Below are positions 1 through 6,356 of a stretch of DNA of 10,000 nucleotides, in pieces. Source of the stretch: Anaerolinea sp. Its GTDB lineage: Bacteria; Chloroflexota; Anaerolineae; Anaerolineales; Anaerolineaceae. The stretch spans positions 1 through 10,000 of the forward strand of contig JAIWNK010000072.1 of assembly GCA_020216845.1 (NCBI GenBank), written 5' to 3'. The notes under the pieces are model-generated. The model was not told where the DNA came from, did not search any database, and worked only from the letters and a program-made list of their open reading frames with translations. Every line of letters starts with the position of its first letter. Position 1 is the stretch's first letter. The position numbers were made by a program, and so were the translations under genes.

Positions 1-25
1 CGGTATGAGGCCGCCATGCCCCTAC
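1..25. repeat. Intergenic repeat, copy 1 (at window edge)
   Basis: This GC-rich stretch is repeated almost exactly at 109-133 in the same orientation; one base is lost there after GGTATG. On the other strand both copies read GTAGGGGCATGGCGGCC. They share nothing with a coding frame, and no plausible gene lies in 1-228. The copy may extend left of the window. Its family is not identified. Confidence 0.6.
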
Positions 26-108
26 GGGGGTGGCTTTTGTTCCGCTTGTTCGGTGTGTTCCGTGGTTGGTTTATGGCGGGCATGGCTGGATGCATGAGGG
101 GTAAGGCC

Positions 109-133
109 CGGTATGGGCCGCCATGCCCCTACA
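109..133. repeat. Intergenic repeat, copy 2
   Basis: This is the second copy of the element at 1-25, starting about 108 bp later. A short perfect hairpin, GGCCC/GGGCC (105-109 and 115-119, 5-nt loop), overlaps its left end. The DNA between the copies (26-108) has no gene-like reading frame or recognisable site. Confidence 0.6.
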
Positions 134-136
134 GGG

Positions 137-155
137 TGTCGGGGCGGGCGGATTT
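137..155 (-). repeat. Duplicate of the tRNA-Pro 3' end (att-like or tRNA fragment)
   Basis: These 19 bases are identical to 227-245. That second copy covers the 3' half of the T-arm, the acceptor strand and the discriminator base of tRNA-Pro, plus two bases beyond it. This copy lies 90 bp further along, past the tRNA's own terminator. Duplicated tRNA 3' ends are the usual footprint of site-specific integration, but no integrase or cargo is visible in the 71 bp between the copies. A decayed tandem tRNA is an equal possibility. Confidence 0.6.
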
Positions 156-186
156 TGGCATCCCTCGATGGGAGAAACGCCGGTTT

Positions 187-217
187 AAAAAGATAAGCGC
201 ACCCGGGAAGTGCGCTT
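187..217 (-). terminator. Intrinsic terminator of tRNA-Pro
   Basis: A perfect 8-bp stem, AAGCGCAC/GTGCGCTT (195-202 and 210-217), encloses a 7-nt loop. Read on the minus strand it is followed by ATCTTTTTAAA, a suitable U-tract. It starts 12 bp after the tRNA 3' end, which fits termination of a single-tRNA transcript. Confidence 0.8.
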
Positions 218-228
218 GGTGATGCTTG

Positions 229-303
229 TCGGGGCGGGCGGATTTGAACCGCCGGCCTCACGGTCCCGAACCGTGTGCTCTAACCGGGCTGAGCCACACC
301 CCG
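229..303 (-). tRNA. tRNA-Pro (anticodon CGG)
   Basis: On the minus strand these 75 nt fold as a full cloverleaf. The acceptor is CGGGGTG/CGCCCCG with one T-G pair, and the discriminator base is A. The D-arm is GCTC/GAGC with a 10-nt loop containing GG. The anticodon stem CACGG/CCGTG holds the loop TTCGGGA, so the anticodon is CGG and the tRNA reads proline CCG codons. The variable loop has 5 nt. The T-arm is GGCGG/CCGCC with loop TTCAAAT. The 3' CCA is not encoded (the next bases are CAA), so it must be added by tRNA nucleotidyltransferase. The gene sits alone between its own promoter and terminator. Confidence 0.97.
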
Positions 304-314
304 AACGTGTGCGG

Positions 315-343
315 ATTATACTCCCCTCTATGGGTTTTGACAA
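315..343 (-). promoter_or_regulatory. Sigma70-type promoter of tRNA-Pro
   Basis: On the minus strand the -35 box is TTGTCA (338-343) and the -10 box is a perfect TATAAT (315-320), with exactly 17 bp between them. Transcription should start near 308, about five bases before the mature tRNA 5' end at 303. A GC-rich, discriminator-like CCGC follows the -10 box, as is common for stable-RNA promoters under stringent control; that last point is inference. Confidence 0.88.
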
Positions 344-373
344 GTCTTTATGCCCATTTTGCAGTTGATTTTT

Positions 374-388
374 ACGCCGCAAAGGCGT
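374..388 (-). terminator. Weak hairpin after the DUF5692-like gene
   Basis: A 5-bp stem, ACGCC/GGCGT (374-378 and 384-388, 5-nt loop), starts 4 bp after the stop codon of the minus-strand gene. On the minus strand it is followed by AAAAATC, not a T-run, so it does not fit an intrinsic terminator well. Transcription may read on toward the tRNA. Confidence 0.25.
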
Positions 389-392
389 TGTG

Positions 393-1607
393 TCAGGCTT
401 TGTTTACCTGGTAGGCAACTTCGCTTTGCCCAACCTGCAACCAATCGGGCGCTTTCTTCGTCCATACCCAACGGAAGTGGAGCACAGCATAGATCAGGTT
501 GGAGCCAATGCTGAGCAGGGCGGCAAGCAGCATCAAGGTTTCGGTACGCGGCAATGGAACGATGACCGAGTCAATGAAGGGTTGGAAGGTGAACAGGTAC
601 ATCATCCAGGTTGCCAGGGTGTAGGCGCGGGCCTGTAGCCAGGTGCCTTTCTTGATGAAGAGAGAAGGAATGGTGCAGGCTGCCAGGACAATGGCGTGAT
701 AACTGGCATGTTCAGGGAAGTTCAGGTAAACGAAAGTCCAGTTCCAGATGTCGTAGGCGATGATCCAAAAAGTGGTCATGCCGGGCCAAAGCATGTCGTT
801 GGATTTGCTGCCATCGGGTTGGATGGCAGACCAGCGTGATAGGACGACGATATTCAGCAGCCCAGCGATGGCGTTGAGAATGTTGGGTAAGAAGCCCATG
901 GCAAAATCTTGTGTACAGGCTTCCAGGATGTTGACGCTCAAAATAGCTGCACAGATCCATAAAGCCCAGCGTTTTTTGTGCAGGTTGGTGAACCGGATGA
1001 AATAAAACCACACAACAGCAAAAACAACAGAATAGAGCTTGACCCAGCGGAAGAGATGGGTCACATTGCCGGAACTGGCCCAGTAGAACGAAGCAACAAC
1101 TGGAAAGACCATGAAGAGCAGGATGGTGACCCAGCGATATTTGCGTCCGATCTCGTTGATGAAGATCAGACCGATCAAGACACCAAGCAGATGTAGGATG
1201 GTGAGCGGCACGTTGCGTTGGTTGAGCGGCAGGGTTTTATCGCCGTGTTGGGTGGTAAAGCGAGTGGCGCTGATGCGGGTGAATTCCATGCTGCCAAGCT
1301 CGCTCATGGCGCTGTTGGGTGCTGGTTGAATGCGCAAGATGCCGTTTTCCAGCGTCCAGGTCATGGCGGCATCGCGGGTATTGATGCCGGAATCTTGTTT
1401 GCGTACATCCAGCGTTCCGGCGGGGTCGAAATGCATGATATAAAAGGTGGAACCCTGGCCGCCTTTGCCTTCAATCAGCAGATGCCATTCACCTGTTATT
1501 GTCTCGCTGCTAGCTTGGGCGGAGACAAACTGTGGCAGGGCGAACAACAGCGCAACGAGCAAAACCAACCATATCGCAAACCGAAAGAAAGGGGAGAACT
1601 TATGCAT
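393..1607 (-). CDS. DUF5692-like membrane protein with signal peptide and extracytoplasmic beta domain
   Basis: The protein has 404 aa and its biochemical function is unknown. Residues 1-30 form a signal peptide with hydrophobic core IWLVLLVALLFALP and a likely signal peptidase I site VSA|QA. Residues about 33-128 are a soluble beta-rich domain (GEWHLLIEGKG..., lipocalin-like in style). From about residue 135 there are roughly eight membrane helices. Conserved-looking stretches are INEIGRK (150-156), NILEA (226-230), AIAGLLNI (246-253), WIIAYDIWNW (281-290) and the KKGTWLQARAYTLATWMM region (319-336). From memory, the membrane part matches DUF5692 proteins. The ATG at 1607 is preferred because GAGG lies 9 nt upstream; an in-frame TTG at 1622 would overlap that site. 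The gene is divergent from mvaD and has no operon partner, so context gives no function. Confidence 0.72.
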   Translation of the reverse strand: MHKFSPFFRFAIWLVLLVALLFALPQFVSAQASSETITGEWHLLIEGKGGQGSTFYIMHFDPAGTLDVRKQDSGINTRDAAMTWTLENGILRIQPAPNSAMSELGSMEFTRISATRFTTQHGDKTLPLNQRNVPLTILHLLGVLIGLIFINEIGRKYRWVTILLFMVFPVVASFYWASSGNVTHLFRWVKLYSVVFAVVWFYFIRFTNLHKKRWALWICAAILSVNILEACTQDFAMGFLPNILNAIAGLLNIVVLSRWSAIQPDGSKSNDMLWPGMTTFWIIAYDIWNWTFVYLNFPEHASYHAIVLAACTIPSLFIKKGTWLQARAYTLATWMMYLFTFQPFIDSVIVPLPRTETLMLLAALLSIGSNLIYAVLHFRWVWTKKAPDWLQVGQSEVAYQVNKA

Positions 1608-1635
1608 GAGAACAAACCTCAAATTGGGTGGGGTA

Positions 1636-1666
1636 TTCTGGTATTCCAGAAGAAATTATTGTAGCA
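1636..1666 (-). promoter_or_regulatory. Extended -10 promoter and 5' stem-loop for the DUF5692-like gene
   Basis: On the minus strand TGC-TACAAT (1658-1666) is an extended -10 element; no good -35 box lies 16-18 bp upstream. The predicted start is near 1651. There the transcript would open directly with a perfect 6-bp hairpin, TTCTGG/CCAGAA with a 4-nt loop (1636-1651). A direct repeat GGTATTC (1632-1638 and 1640-1646) overlaps it. The structure could stabilise the mRNA 5' end or act as an operator; which one is inference. Confidence 0.5.
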
Positions 1667-1735
1667 TATATTGGGCAAGCGCTGGTTTAAGGCGATGAAA
1701 AAAGGATATTTGTTTGGACTTTTTAAGAGCAAACG

Positions 1736-1776
1736 TATCATTTGAGCAAGCCTTATGATAAACTAGGGCTCAAGGA
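1736..1776 (+). promoter_or_regulatory. Putative promoter/operator and RBS of mvaD
   Basis: A -10-like TATGAT (1754-1759) lies 28 bp before the mvaD start, without a convincing -35 box. Two nested inverted repeats surround it: TATCAT/ATGATA (1736-1741 and 1755-1760) and TTGAGC/GCTCAA (1742-1747 and 1768-1773). The right arm of the second runs into the ribosome-binding site AAGGA (1772-1776), which is 11 nt from the ATG. The arrangement could allow repressor binding or mRNA folding to limit translation. The rest of 1667-1735 shows no further site. Confidence 0.35.
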
Positions 1777-1787
1777 TTTTTTGAGAG

Positions 1788-2762
1788 ATGAATCGTTCTA
1801 GTACAGCTCAGGCATTTGCCAATATCGCTTTGATCAAATATTGGGGCAATCGGCAGCAGGCGCTGCGGCTGCCGGCCAATGGTTCAATTTCTTTCAATTT
1901 GGATGGTTTGTATGCTCGCACGCGGGTGCAGTTTTCGTCCGAGTTGACGCAGGATCAGCTGATTCTGAATGGACAGGCGCAGGTGGGCGCAGCGTTGGAA
2001 CGGGTGAGCCGTTTTTTGGATGCGGTGCGCACCATGGCAGGGATGAAAGAACGGGCGGTGGTGCAGAGTGAAAACAATTTTCCGATGGGGGCGGGGATTG
2101 CTTCTTCGGCGGCAGCTTTTGCGGCGTTGAGTTTGGCGGGCAGCCGGGCAGCTGGTTTGACGCTGAGCGAGGCGCAGCTTTCGCGCCTGGCACGGCTTGG
2201 TTCAGGATCCGCTTGTCGGTCGGTGCCGGGCGGGTTTGTCGAGTGGCAGCCGGGGACGGGCGATGCGGATAGTTATGCCTTCAGTATTGCTGAGCCGGAT
2301 CATTGGGCGCTGGTGGATTGTGTGGCCATTGTGGCCAGTGAGCACAAGGCGGTTGGTTCAACACAGGGCCATGCACTGGCTGATCGCAGCCCATTGCAGG
2401 CGGCGCGCGTGACGGATGCGCCGCGGCGGTTGGCGCGTTGCCGTGCTGCTATCCGGCTACGCGATTTCGATGCCCTGGCGCAGGTTGTGGAGCAAGATAG
2501 CACCTTGATGCACGCGGTGATGATGACTTCAACGCCGCCCTTGTTTTACTGGCAGCCAACTTCGTTGATTTTGATGCAGCTTGTGCCAACCTGGCGGGCC
2601 GAGGGTTTGCCGGTATGTTATACCCTGGATGCCGGGCCGAATGTGCATGTGTTTACCCTGGCGGAATATGCTGATTTGGTTTGTGAGCGCTTGCAAGCCG
2701 TGCCCGGTGTGCGAATGGTGTTGCGCGCCGGTGTGGGCGGGCCTGCCTGTTGGCTGGAATAA
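1788..2762 (+). CDS. mvaD: Diphosphomevalonate (or phosphomevalonate) decarboxylase
   Basis: This is a 324-aa cytosolic GHMP-kinase-superfamily enzyme of normal family length. It carries out the ATP-dependent decarboxylation that ends the mevalonate route: mevalonate 5-diphosphate to isopentenyl diphosphate, or in some lineages mevalonate 5-phosphate to isopentenyl phosphate. Visible motifs are ANIALIKYWGN (11-21), NNFPMGAGIASSAA (96-109, the nucleotide-binding Ser-rich loop), SGSACRS (139-145, with the substrate-binding Arg144), GSTQG (190-194) and TLDAGPN (279-285), where Asp281 is the catalytic aspartate. The second lysine of the usual KYWGK motif is Asn21 here. The start matches the family N-terminus, and AAGGA lies 11 nt upstream. 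No other isoprenoid gene is in the window. Family assignment is firm; the phosphorylation state of the substrate is not. Confidence 0.92.
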   Translation: MNRSSTAQAFANIALIKYWGNRQQALRLPANGSISFNLDGLYARTRVQFSSELTQDQLILNGQAQVGAALERVSRFLDAVRTMAGMKERAVVQSENNFPMGAGIASSAAAFAALSLAGSRAAGLTLSEAQLSRLARLGSGSACRSVPGGFVEWQPGTGDADSYAFSIAEPDHWALVDCVAIVASEHKAVGSTQGHALADRSPLQAARVTDAPRRLARCRAAIRLRDFDALAQVVEQDSTLMHAVMMTSTPPLFYWQPTSLILMQLVPTWRAEGLPVCYTLDAGPNVHVFTLAEYADLVCERLQAVPGVRMVLRAGVGGPACWLE

Positions 2763-2797
2763 AAAATCAGGGGCTGTCGGACGAGGACAGCCCCTGA
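2761..2797 (-). terminator. Strong intrinsic terminator of the ECF transporter operon
   Basis: A perfect 12-bp GC-rich stem (2767-2778 and 2786-2797) with a 7-nt loop is followed, on the minus strand, by TTTTTTATT. It lies 13 bp after the ecfT stop codon. On the plus strand the stem is followed by GGAGAAATAG rather than a T-run. It should therefore act mainly on the minus strand, although the stem could still hinder transcription coming from mvaD. The T-tract touches the mvaD stop codon. Confidence 0.88.
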
Positions 2798-2810
2798 GGA
2801 GAAATAGAGT

Positions 2811-3680
2811 TTAGTGGGCCAGGGCCAGCAAGAAGTCCGGTACCCAAAACTTGCCATAGCCCCACATCGCCAGGGTCAGCGAAAGTGCAACCATGAGGAT
2901 GCCAAAGGCAATGAGGGCATAGTCGCGACGAGTGTATTTCAACTCGTCCAGCCAGGTGCGCGGGCCCACGCCAAAGGCGCGCAGGTCCATCGCGTCTATG
3001 ATGTCCTCGCTGCCGCTGAGAGCATGGATGGTGACCGGCACGACAAGCGGCGCCAGGCGACGCACCTGATCGAGCAAGCCGCCGCGTACTTTATCCAACT
3101 CATAGCCGCGCGCCCGTTGCGCATCCATCGTTTGGGTGAAGTCTCGTCCAAAGGTGGGGATGAAACGCATGGTCAAGTCCATGGCGTAGGCAATCTTATC
3201 TGAAAAGCCCAGGCCGCGGAAGGTGACGCCATAGAGTGCCGGATTGAGGGAGTAGGGGATGAGGATGGTCATCATGGCAATGCTGGAAACGCGCGCGATC
3301 ATGCTGAAAGCAAACATGGTGCGCTCAGCGGTGATGCGCAGGGTGGGTTGCCAGCCAAGAATGTCGAACCCGGCTTTCAAGACGGCCAGGTCGTGCTCTT
3401 CTTTGTAGAGTTCGATGCCGCCGCGACCGGTCAGGAAGGTGAGCAGGGCAAAGAACAACACAAAGCCGATAATGAAGAGCCAGGCGCGGCGCATTTCCTT
3501 CCAGGCAATGCCAGAGCGAAAGGCAACAAAGATGGCCAGGCCAAAGAAGAAGGCCAGGTAACGTAGATCCCAAAAGAAGAGCGTGGAAGCGAGAAAACAC
3601 ACAAAGAACAGGATCCAGGCTCTTGGGTCAAAGCTCTGAATGATGGAATTGCGCTTGCGATAACGCCAGGTGACCAGCAT
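2811..3680 (-). CDS. ecfT: ECF transporter T component (transmembrane coupling protein)
   Basis: This 289-aa integral membrane protein couples ATP hydrolysis by the ECF ATPases to toppling of the S component during vitamin or micronutrient import. Hydrophobic helices are clustered at about 21-56, 66-85, 120-142 and 253-274. The family's signature coupling-helix motifs are both present: AQRARGYE (187-194) and AMDLRAFG (230-237). Their arginines dock into the two ATPases. MRFIPTF (171-177) is also typical. Its start is supported by GGAG (3688-3691), 7 nt upstream. It is the last gene of the ecfA-S-T operon, 21 bp after the S gene, and is followed by a strong terminator. Confidence 0.9.
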   Translation of the reverse strand: MLVTWRYRKRNSIIQSFDPRAWILFFVCFLASTLFFWDLRYLAFFFGLAIFVAFRSGIAWKEMRRAWLFIIGFVLFFALLTFLTGRGGIELYKEEHDLAVLKAGFDILGWQPTLRITAERTMFAFSMIARVSSIAMMTILIPYSLNPALYGVTFRGLGFSDKIAYAMDLTMRFIPTFGRDFTQTMDAQRARGYELDKVRGGLLDQVRRLAPLVVPVTIHALSGSEDIIDAMDLRAFGVGPRTWLDELKYTRRDYALIAFGILMVALSLTLAMWGYGKFWVPDFLLALAH

Positions 3681-3701
3681 TGAAAGTCTCCGGTGAACGG
3701 T

Positions 3702-4634
3702 TTAGCGGCCCGTTTGTGCCTGAACAGCGTTATAGGCGGCGACCAGGATGGGGACGAGGATTGCGGCAAAGAGCAGGTTGGGGCCGGCCGCGGGCAGGAA
3801 TTCGCCAACGATGGCAACCGGCAGCGGGAAACCATTGATCCACACATCCGAGACAGCGGCAAACCCCAGGCCAATCAGGTTACCCAACATGCTCCAGGTG
3901 ACAGCTGCGGCAATTTCTACGTTTTTGGCAAAGGCAAAGCGCACAACCAGCACCAGTACCAGGCCAATCACAACCGAAAGACCTGCAAAGAGGCTGATTT
4001 GTTGATCGCCAAAAATGCCATTTTCGACATCAAAGAAGAGCATGTTCGGCACGTTGCGGTTGACCAAGAAGATGGCGGTTGCAATCAGGGTGAGGACAAA
4101 GCCGATGCCCAACACAACATTCAGGCTGCTCTTCTTGTCCTTGAAGAGGTGCACCATGCCAGCAATCATGCCTACCAGGCCGTTGCCAACGCTCCACTGT
4201 GGCGAAAGGCCAAAGCCGGTTAGCGCGTCGCCAAACATGTTGCCAACTGCACCGGTGAAAAAGCCAACCGCTGGTCCAAAAGCAAAGCCAAAGAACATGG
4301 GAATGGCAATGGCCGGGCGAAGTGCAACCTGGCTGACAGATGGCACAACAAAAACGGTGCCGTTGAAGATGAATGAGAACAGGGCATAGAGCGCTGCGCC
4401 AATACCCATGTAGACGACCTCGCGCGTGCCAACTTCCCAAATTTGGCTGTTGCGTGTCAGATAGTAGGTGATGAAGACGACAAGCAACCCAATGCCGACA
4501 AATACAAAGCGCAATACAGCGGTTTGATCCAGGTCAAGGCTGGGGTTGACCAGGCGGCCAATCAGCCAGATGCCGAGGAAGAAACCTAGCACGGCAATCA
4601 GGGTTACAATGACGGACAGCAGTTTCTTATTCAT
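3702..4634 (-). CDS. ECF transporter S component, substrate unknown
   Basis: This is a 310-aa, very hydrophobic membrane protein that should bind the transported micronutrient. The family-like core begins near residue 71, with REVVYMGIGAALYALFSFIF and then a VALRPAIAIPMFFGFAFGPAVGFFTGAVGNMFGD segment (103-136). That is the helix pair with a Gly-rich turn and GN..GD motif typical of S components. Further helices lie at about 148-163, 172-191, 213-236, 239-263 and 277-303. Most S components have about 170-220 residues. This one has two extra N-terminal helices (5-27 and 40-60) and a longer C-terminus. GGAGG sits 8 nt before the ATG, inside the 19-bp gap after ecfA. Flanking genes and leader give no clear substrate. 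Thiamine precursors, riboflavin and other vitamins are all open. Confidence 0.8.
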   Translation of the reverse strand: MNKKLLSVIVTLIAVLGFFLGIWLIGRLVNPSLDLDQTAVLRFVFVGIGLLVVFITYYLTRNSQIWEVGTREVVYMGIGAALYALFSFIFNGTVFVVPSVSQVALRPAIAIPMFFGFAFGPAVGFFTGAVGNMFGDALTGFGLSPQWSVGNGLVGMIAGMVHLFKDKKSSLNVVLGIGFVLTLIATAIFLVNRNVPNMLFFDVENGIFGDQQISLFAGLSVVIGLVLVLVVRFAFAKNVEIAAAVTWSMLGNLIGLGFAAVSDVWINGFPLPVAIVGEFLPAAGPNLLFAAILVPILVAAYNAVQAQTGR

Positions 4635-4653
4635 CCTTCAAGCCTCCAAAAAA

Positions 4654-6306
4654 TTAGTGGGTGGTTTCCAGAGCCAGTTCTTCGGCTCGTTTAAACGATT
4701 GGAGTTGACCGCGTCGCTGTAAATTGGCCAGTAAGAGCGAGGTGGGCACAACCCGGTTAGCGCGCAGTCGGTCGAAATCGCTCAGCACTTCAGCAGGGCT
4801 GCCATCGGCAACGATTTGACCGTTGTTGACCAGGAGCACGCGCGTGGCATAGATGACGGCCATGTCAACATCGTGGGTGATGAAGAGGATGGCGTCGAAG
4901 TTGGGCATTTGCATAATGGCATCCATGAATTGCATGTAGTTGCGATAATCCTGCCCGGCGGTTGGCTCATCCATGACGAGGATGCGAGAACGCATGGCCA
5001 GGATGGCAGCAATGCTGACGCGCTTTTGTTGTCCGAAGGAGAGGGAGAGGGGGGCAATGTTTTCCATGCCGGACATGTTGACGATTTGGAGCGCTTCTTG
5101 CACTTGTTGGGCGATTGCTTCCGGTTTGTGGTTCAGGTTGGTTGGCCCAAAGGATAGCTCCTCGCGCACGGTTGGGGCAAAGAGCATGTGGCTTGGGCTT
5201 TGAAAGACGTAGCCAAGCTGACCAGCGATTTGTGCCACGCTGAGCGAATGTGTATCTTGCTCATCAATCCACACCTTGCCGGATTTGGGCTTGAGCAGAC
5301 CGATGGCGTGTTTGACAAGGGTGGTCTTGCCTGCGCCATTGGGGCCAAGAATGGCAACGATTTCACCCGGGTGAATGCTGAGGTTGATGCCTTGTAAAAC
5401 GCTGCGTTCGGTTTCGTAGCCAAAGGAGACGTTTTCAAAACGCACAAGGGGGCGAGAAGATGTTGTGCTGCGTCCCGTCAGGCGCGGTGGGGGTGGGGGC
5501 GTTGGGCGGGTGCGGGCAGCGCGTTGGATGATTTTCTCGGCAGGGAGCTTGATTTCGCTGTAATCTACGGCTTCTTCAAGGCCTGCTGTTGGGCCAAAAT
5601 AGCGAATCTCACCGCCGGTCATGTAGATGGTCTGCTCAGGGGCAATGCGCAACACGTCTTCAACGCGGTGTTCGATCAATAGAATGGTCATGCCCTCGTC
5701 GGCAAGTTGTCGGACGATGTCGAGGGTTTCTTGGGCGCTGGCTGGGTCAAGGCTGGCAAGGGGTTCATCGAGCATTAACAGGGAAGGTTGCATGGCAAGC
5801 ACGCCGGCCAGGGCGACTTTCTGTTTTTCGCCACCGGAGAGATGAAAAGTTTCCCGCTCGCGGAGATGGCTGATTTTCAGACGTTCCAGGGCGGCATCAA
5901 CGCGTTGAAGAATTTCCTTGCGGCTCAGTTGCAGGTTTTCCAGGCCAAAGGCTACTTCGTTGAGGACCTTGGTGCCCAAGATTTGCCGTTCCGGGTCTTG
6001 CAAGACGGTGCCAATCAACTGGGAAATGCGCGCCAGGGAGATGGCGCGAATGTCTTGCCCCTGAATGAGGATGCGTCCGGTCAGTTCGCCTTTGTAGCTA
6101 CGTGGAATCAGTCCGTTGATGCAGCGTGCAAGCGTGGTTTTGCCACAGCCGCTTGCTCCGGCAATGAGCAACACCTGCCCGGCTTCAACGCGCAGGTTGA
6201 TGTTTTTCAGGGCCAGTTCACTACGGCTTCGATAACGAAAGGATAGGTTTTCGATTAGCAAGGGCGGTGTTGTGGACATGCGCTCTTCTTTGGGATGGGA
6301 TGCCAT
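4654..6306 (-). CDS. ecfA: ECF transporter energizing ATPase, two fused ABC domains
   Basis: This 550-aa cytosolic ATPase joins both nucleotide-binding domains in one chain, as in YkoD-type proteins; many ECF systems use separate EcfA1 and EcfA2. Domain 1 has Walker A GASGCGKTT (50-58), Q-loop Gln103, signature LSGGE (156-160), Walker B LLMLDEP (176-182) and switch His213. A proline-rich linker (268-274) follows. Domain 2 has GPNGAGKTT (321-329), Gln369, a variant signature LSFGQ (422-426), ILVMDEP (442-448) and His478. All catalytic residues appear intact. It heads the ecfA-S-T operon. The ATG at 6306 lies 9 nt after an extended -10 element, implying a leaderless message. An alternative ATG at 6279 (541 aa) starts closer to the usual family N-terminus but has only a weak upstream AAGAAGAG. 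Confidence 0.93.
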   Translation of the reverse strand: MASHPKEERMSTTPPLLIENLSFRYRSRSELALKNINLRVEAGQVLLIAGASGCGKTTLARCINGLIPRSYKGELTGRILIQGQDIRAISLARISQLIGTVLQDPERQILGTKVLNEVAFGLENLQLSRKEILQRVDAALERLKISHLRERETFHLSGGEKQKVALAGVLAMQPSLLMLDEPLASLDPASAQETLDIVRQLADEGMTILLIEHRVEDVLRIAPEQTIYMTGGEIRYFGPTAGLEEAVDYSEIKLPAEKIIQRAARTRPTPPPPPRLTGRSTTSSRPLVRFENVSFGYETERSVLQGINLSIHPGEIVAILGPNGAGKTTLVKHAIGLLKPKSGKVWIDEQDTHSLSVAQIAGQLGYVFQSPSHMLFAPTVREELSFGPTNLNHKPEAIAQQVQEALQIVNMSGMENIAPLSLSFGQQKRVSIAAILAMRSRILVMDEPTAGQDYRNYMQFMDAIMQMPNFDAILFITHDVDMAVIYATRVLLVNNGQIVADGSPAEVLSDFDRLRANRVVPTSLLLANLQRRGQLQSFKRAEELALETTH

Positions 6307-6315
6307 GCACGCTTA

Positions 6316-6324
6316 ATCATAGCA
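6316..6324 (-). promoter_or_regulatory. Extended -10 promoter of the ecfA operon
   Basis: On the minus strand TGC-TATGAT (6316-6324) ends 9 nt before the ATG at 6306, in an AT-rich 50-bp gap after the antiporter gene. No good -35 box is found at 16-18 bp. No terminator hairpin is visible in this gap, so the operon may also receive read-through from the antiporter gene. Confidence 0.5.
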
Positions 6325-6356
6325 TAGTTTGTTGAAAATATGGCCTCTTTTTGTGA

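Noticed and set aside
226..414. Plus-strand 62-codon frame across the tRNA gene
   Set aside because: Most of it is the complement of tRNA-Pro and its promoter, so it is not a credible protein gene.
1218..1664. Plus-strand 148-codon open frame opposite the DUF5692-like gene
   Set aside because: It is wholly antisense to a better supported membrane-protein gene, has no family-like motifs, and resembles the mirrored frame of a high-GC gene.
1695..1745. A 16-codon frame (MKKGYLFGLFKSKRII) upstream of mvaD that could be a leader peptide
   Set aside because: The AAGG before it is only 2 nt from the ATG, there is no promoter support, and a frame this short arises easily by chance.
2763..2810. Possible riboswitch or small RNA in the mvaD-ecfT gap
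   Set aside because: The gap is almost entirely explained by the intrinsic terminator of the minus-strand operon.
3693..4223. Plus-strand 176-codon open frame opposite the ECF S gene
   Set aside because: The His/Asn/Gln/Asp-rich composition is the complement of hydrophobic membrane codons, and the minus-strand gene has clear family features.
5788..6246. Plus-strand 152-codon open frame opposite ecfA
   Set aside because: It overlaps the first ABC domain, whose motifs are all intact on the minus strand.
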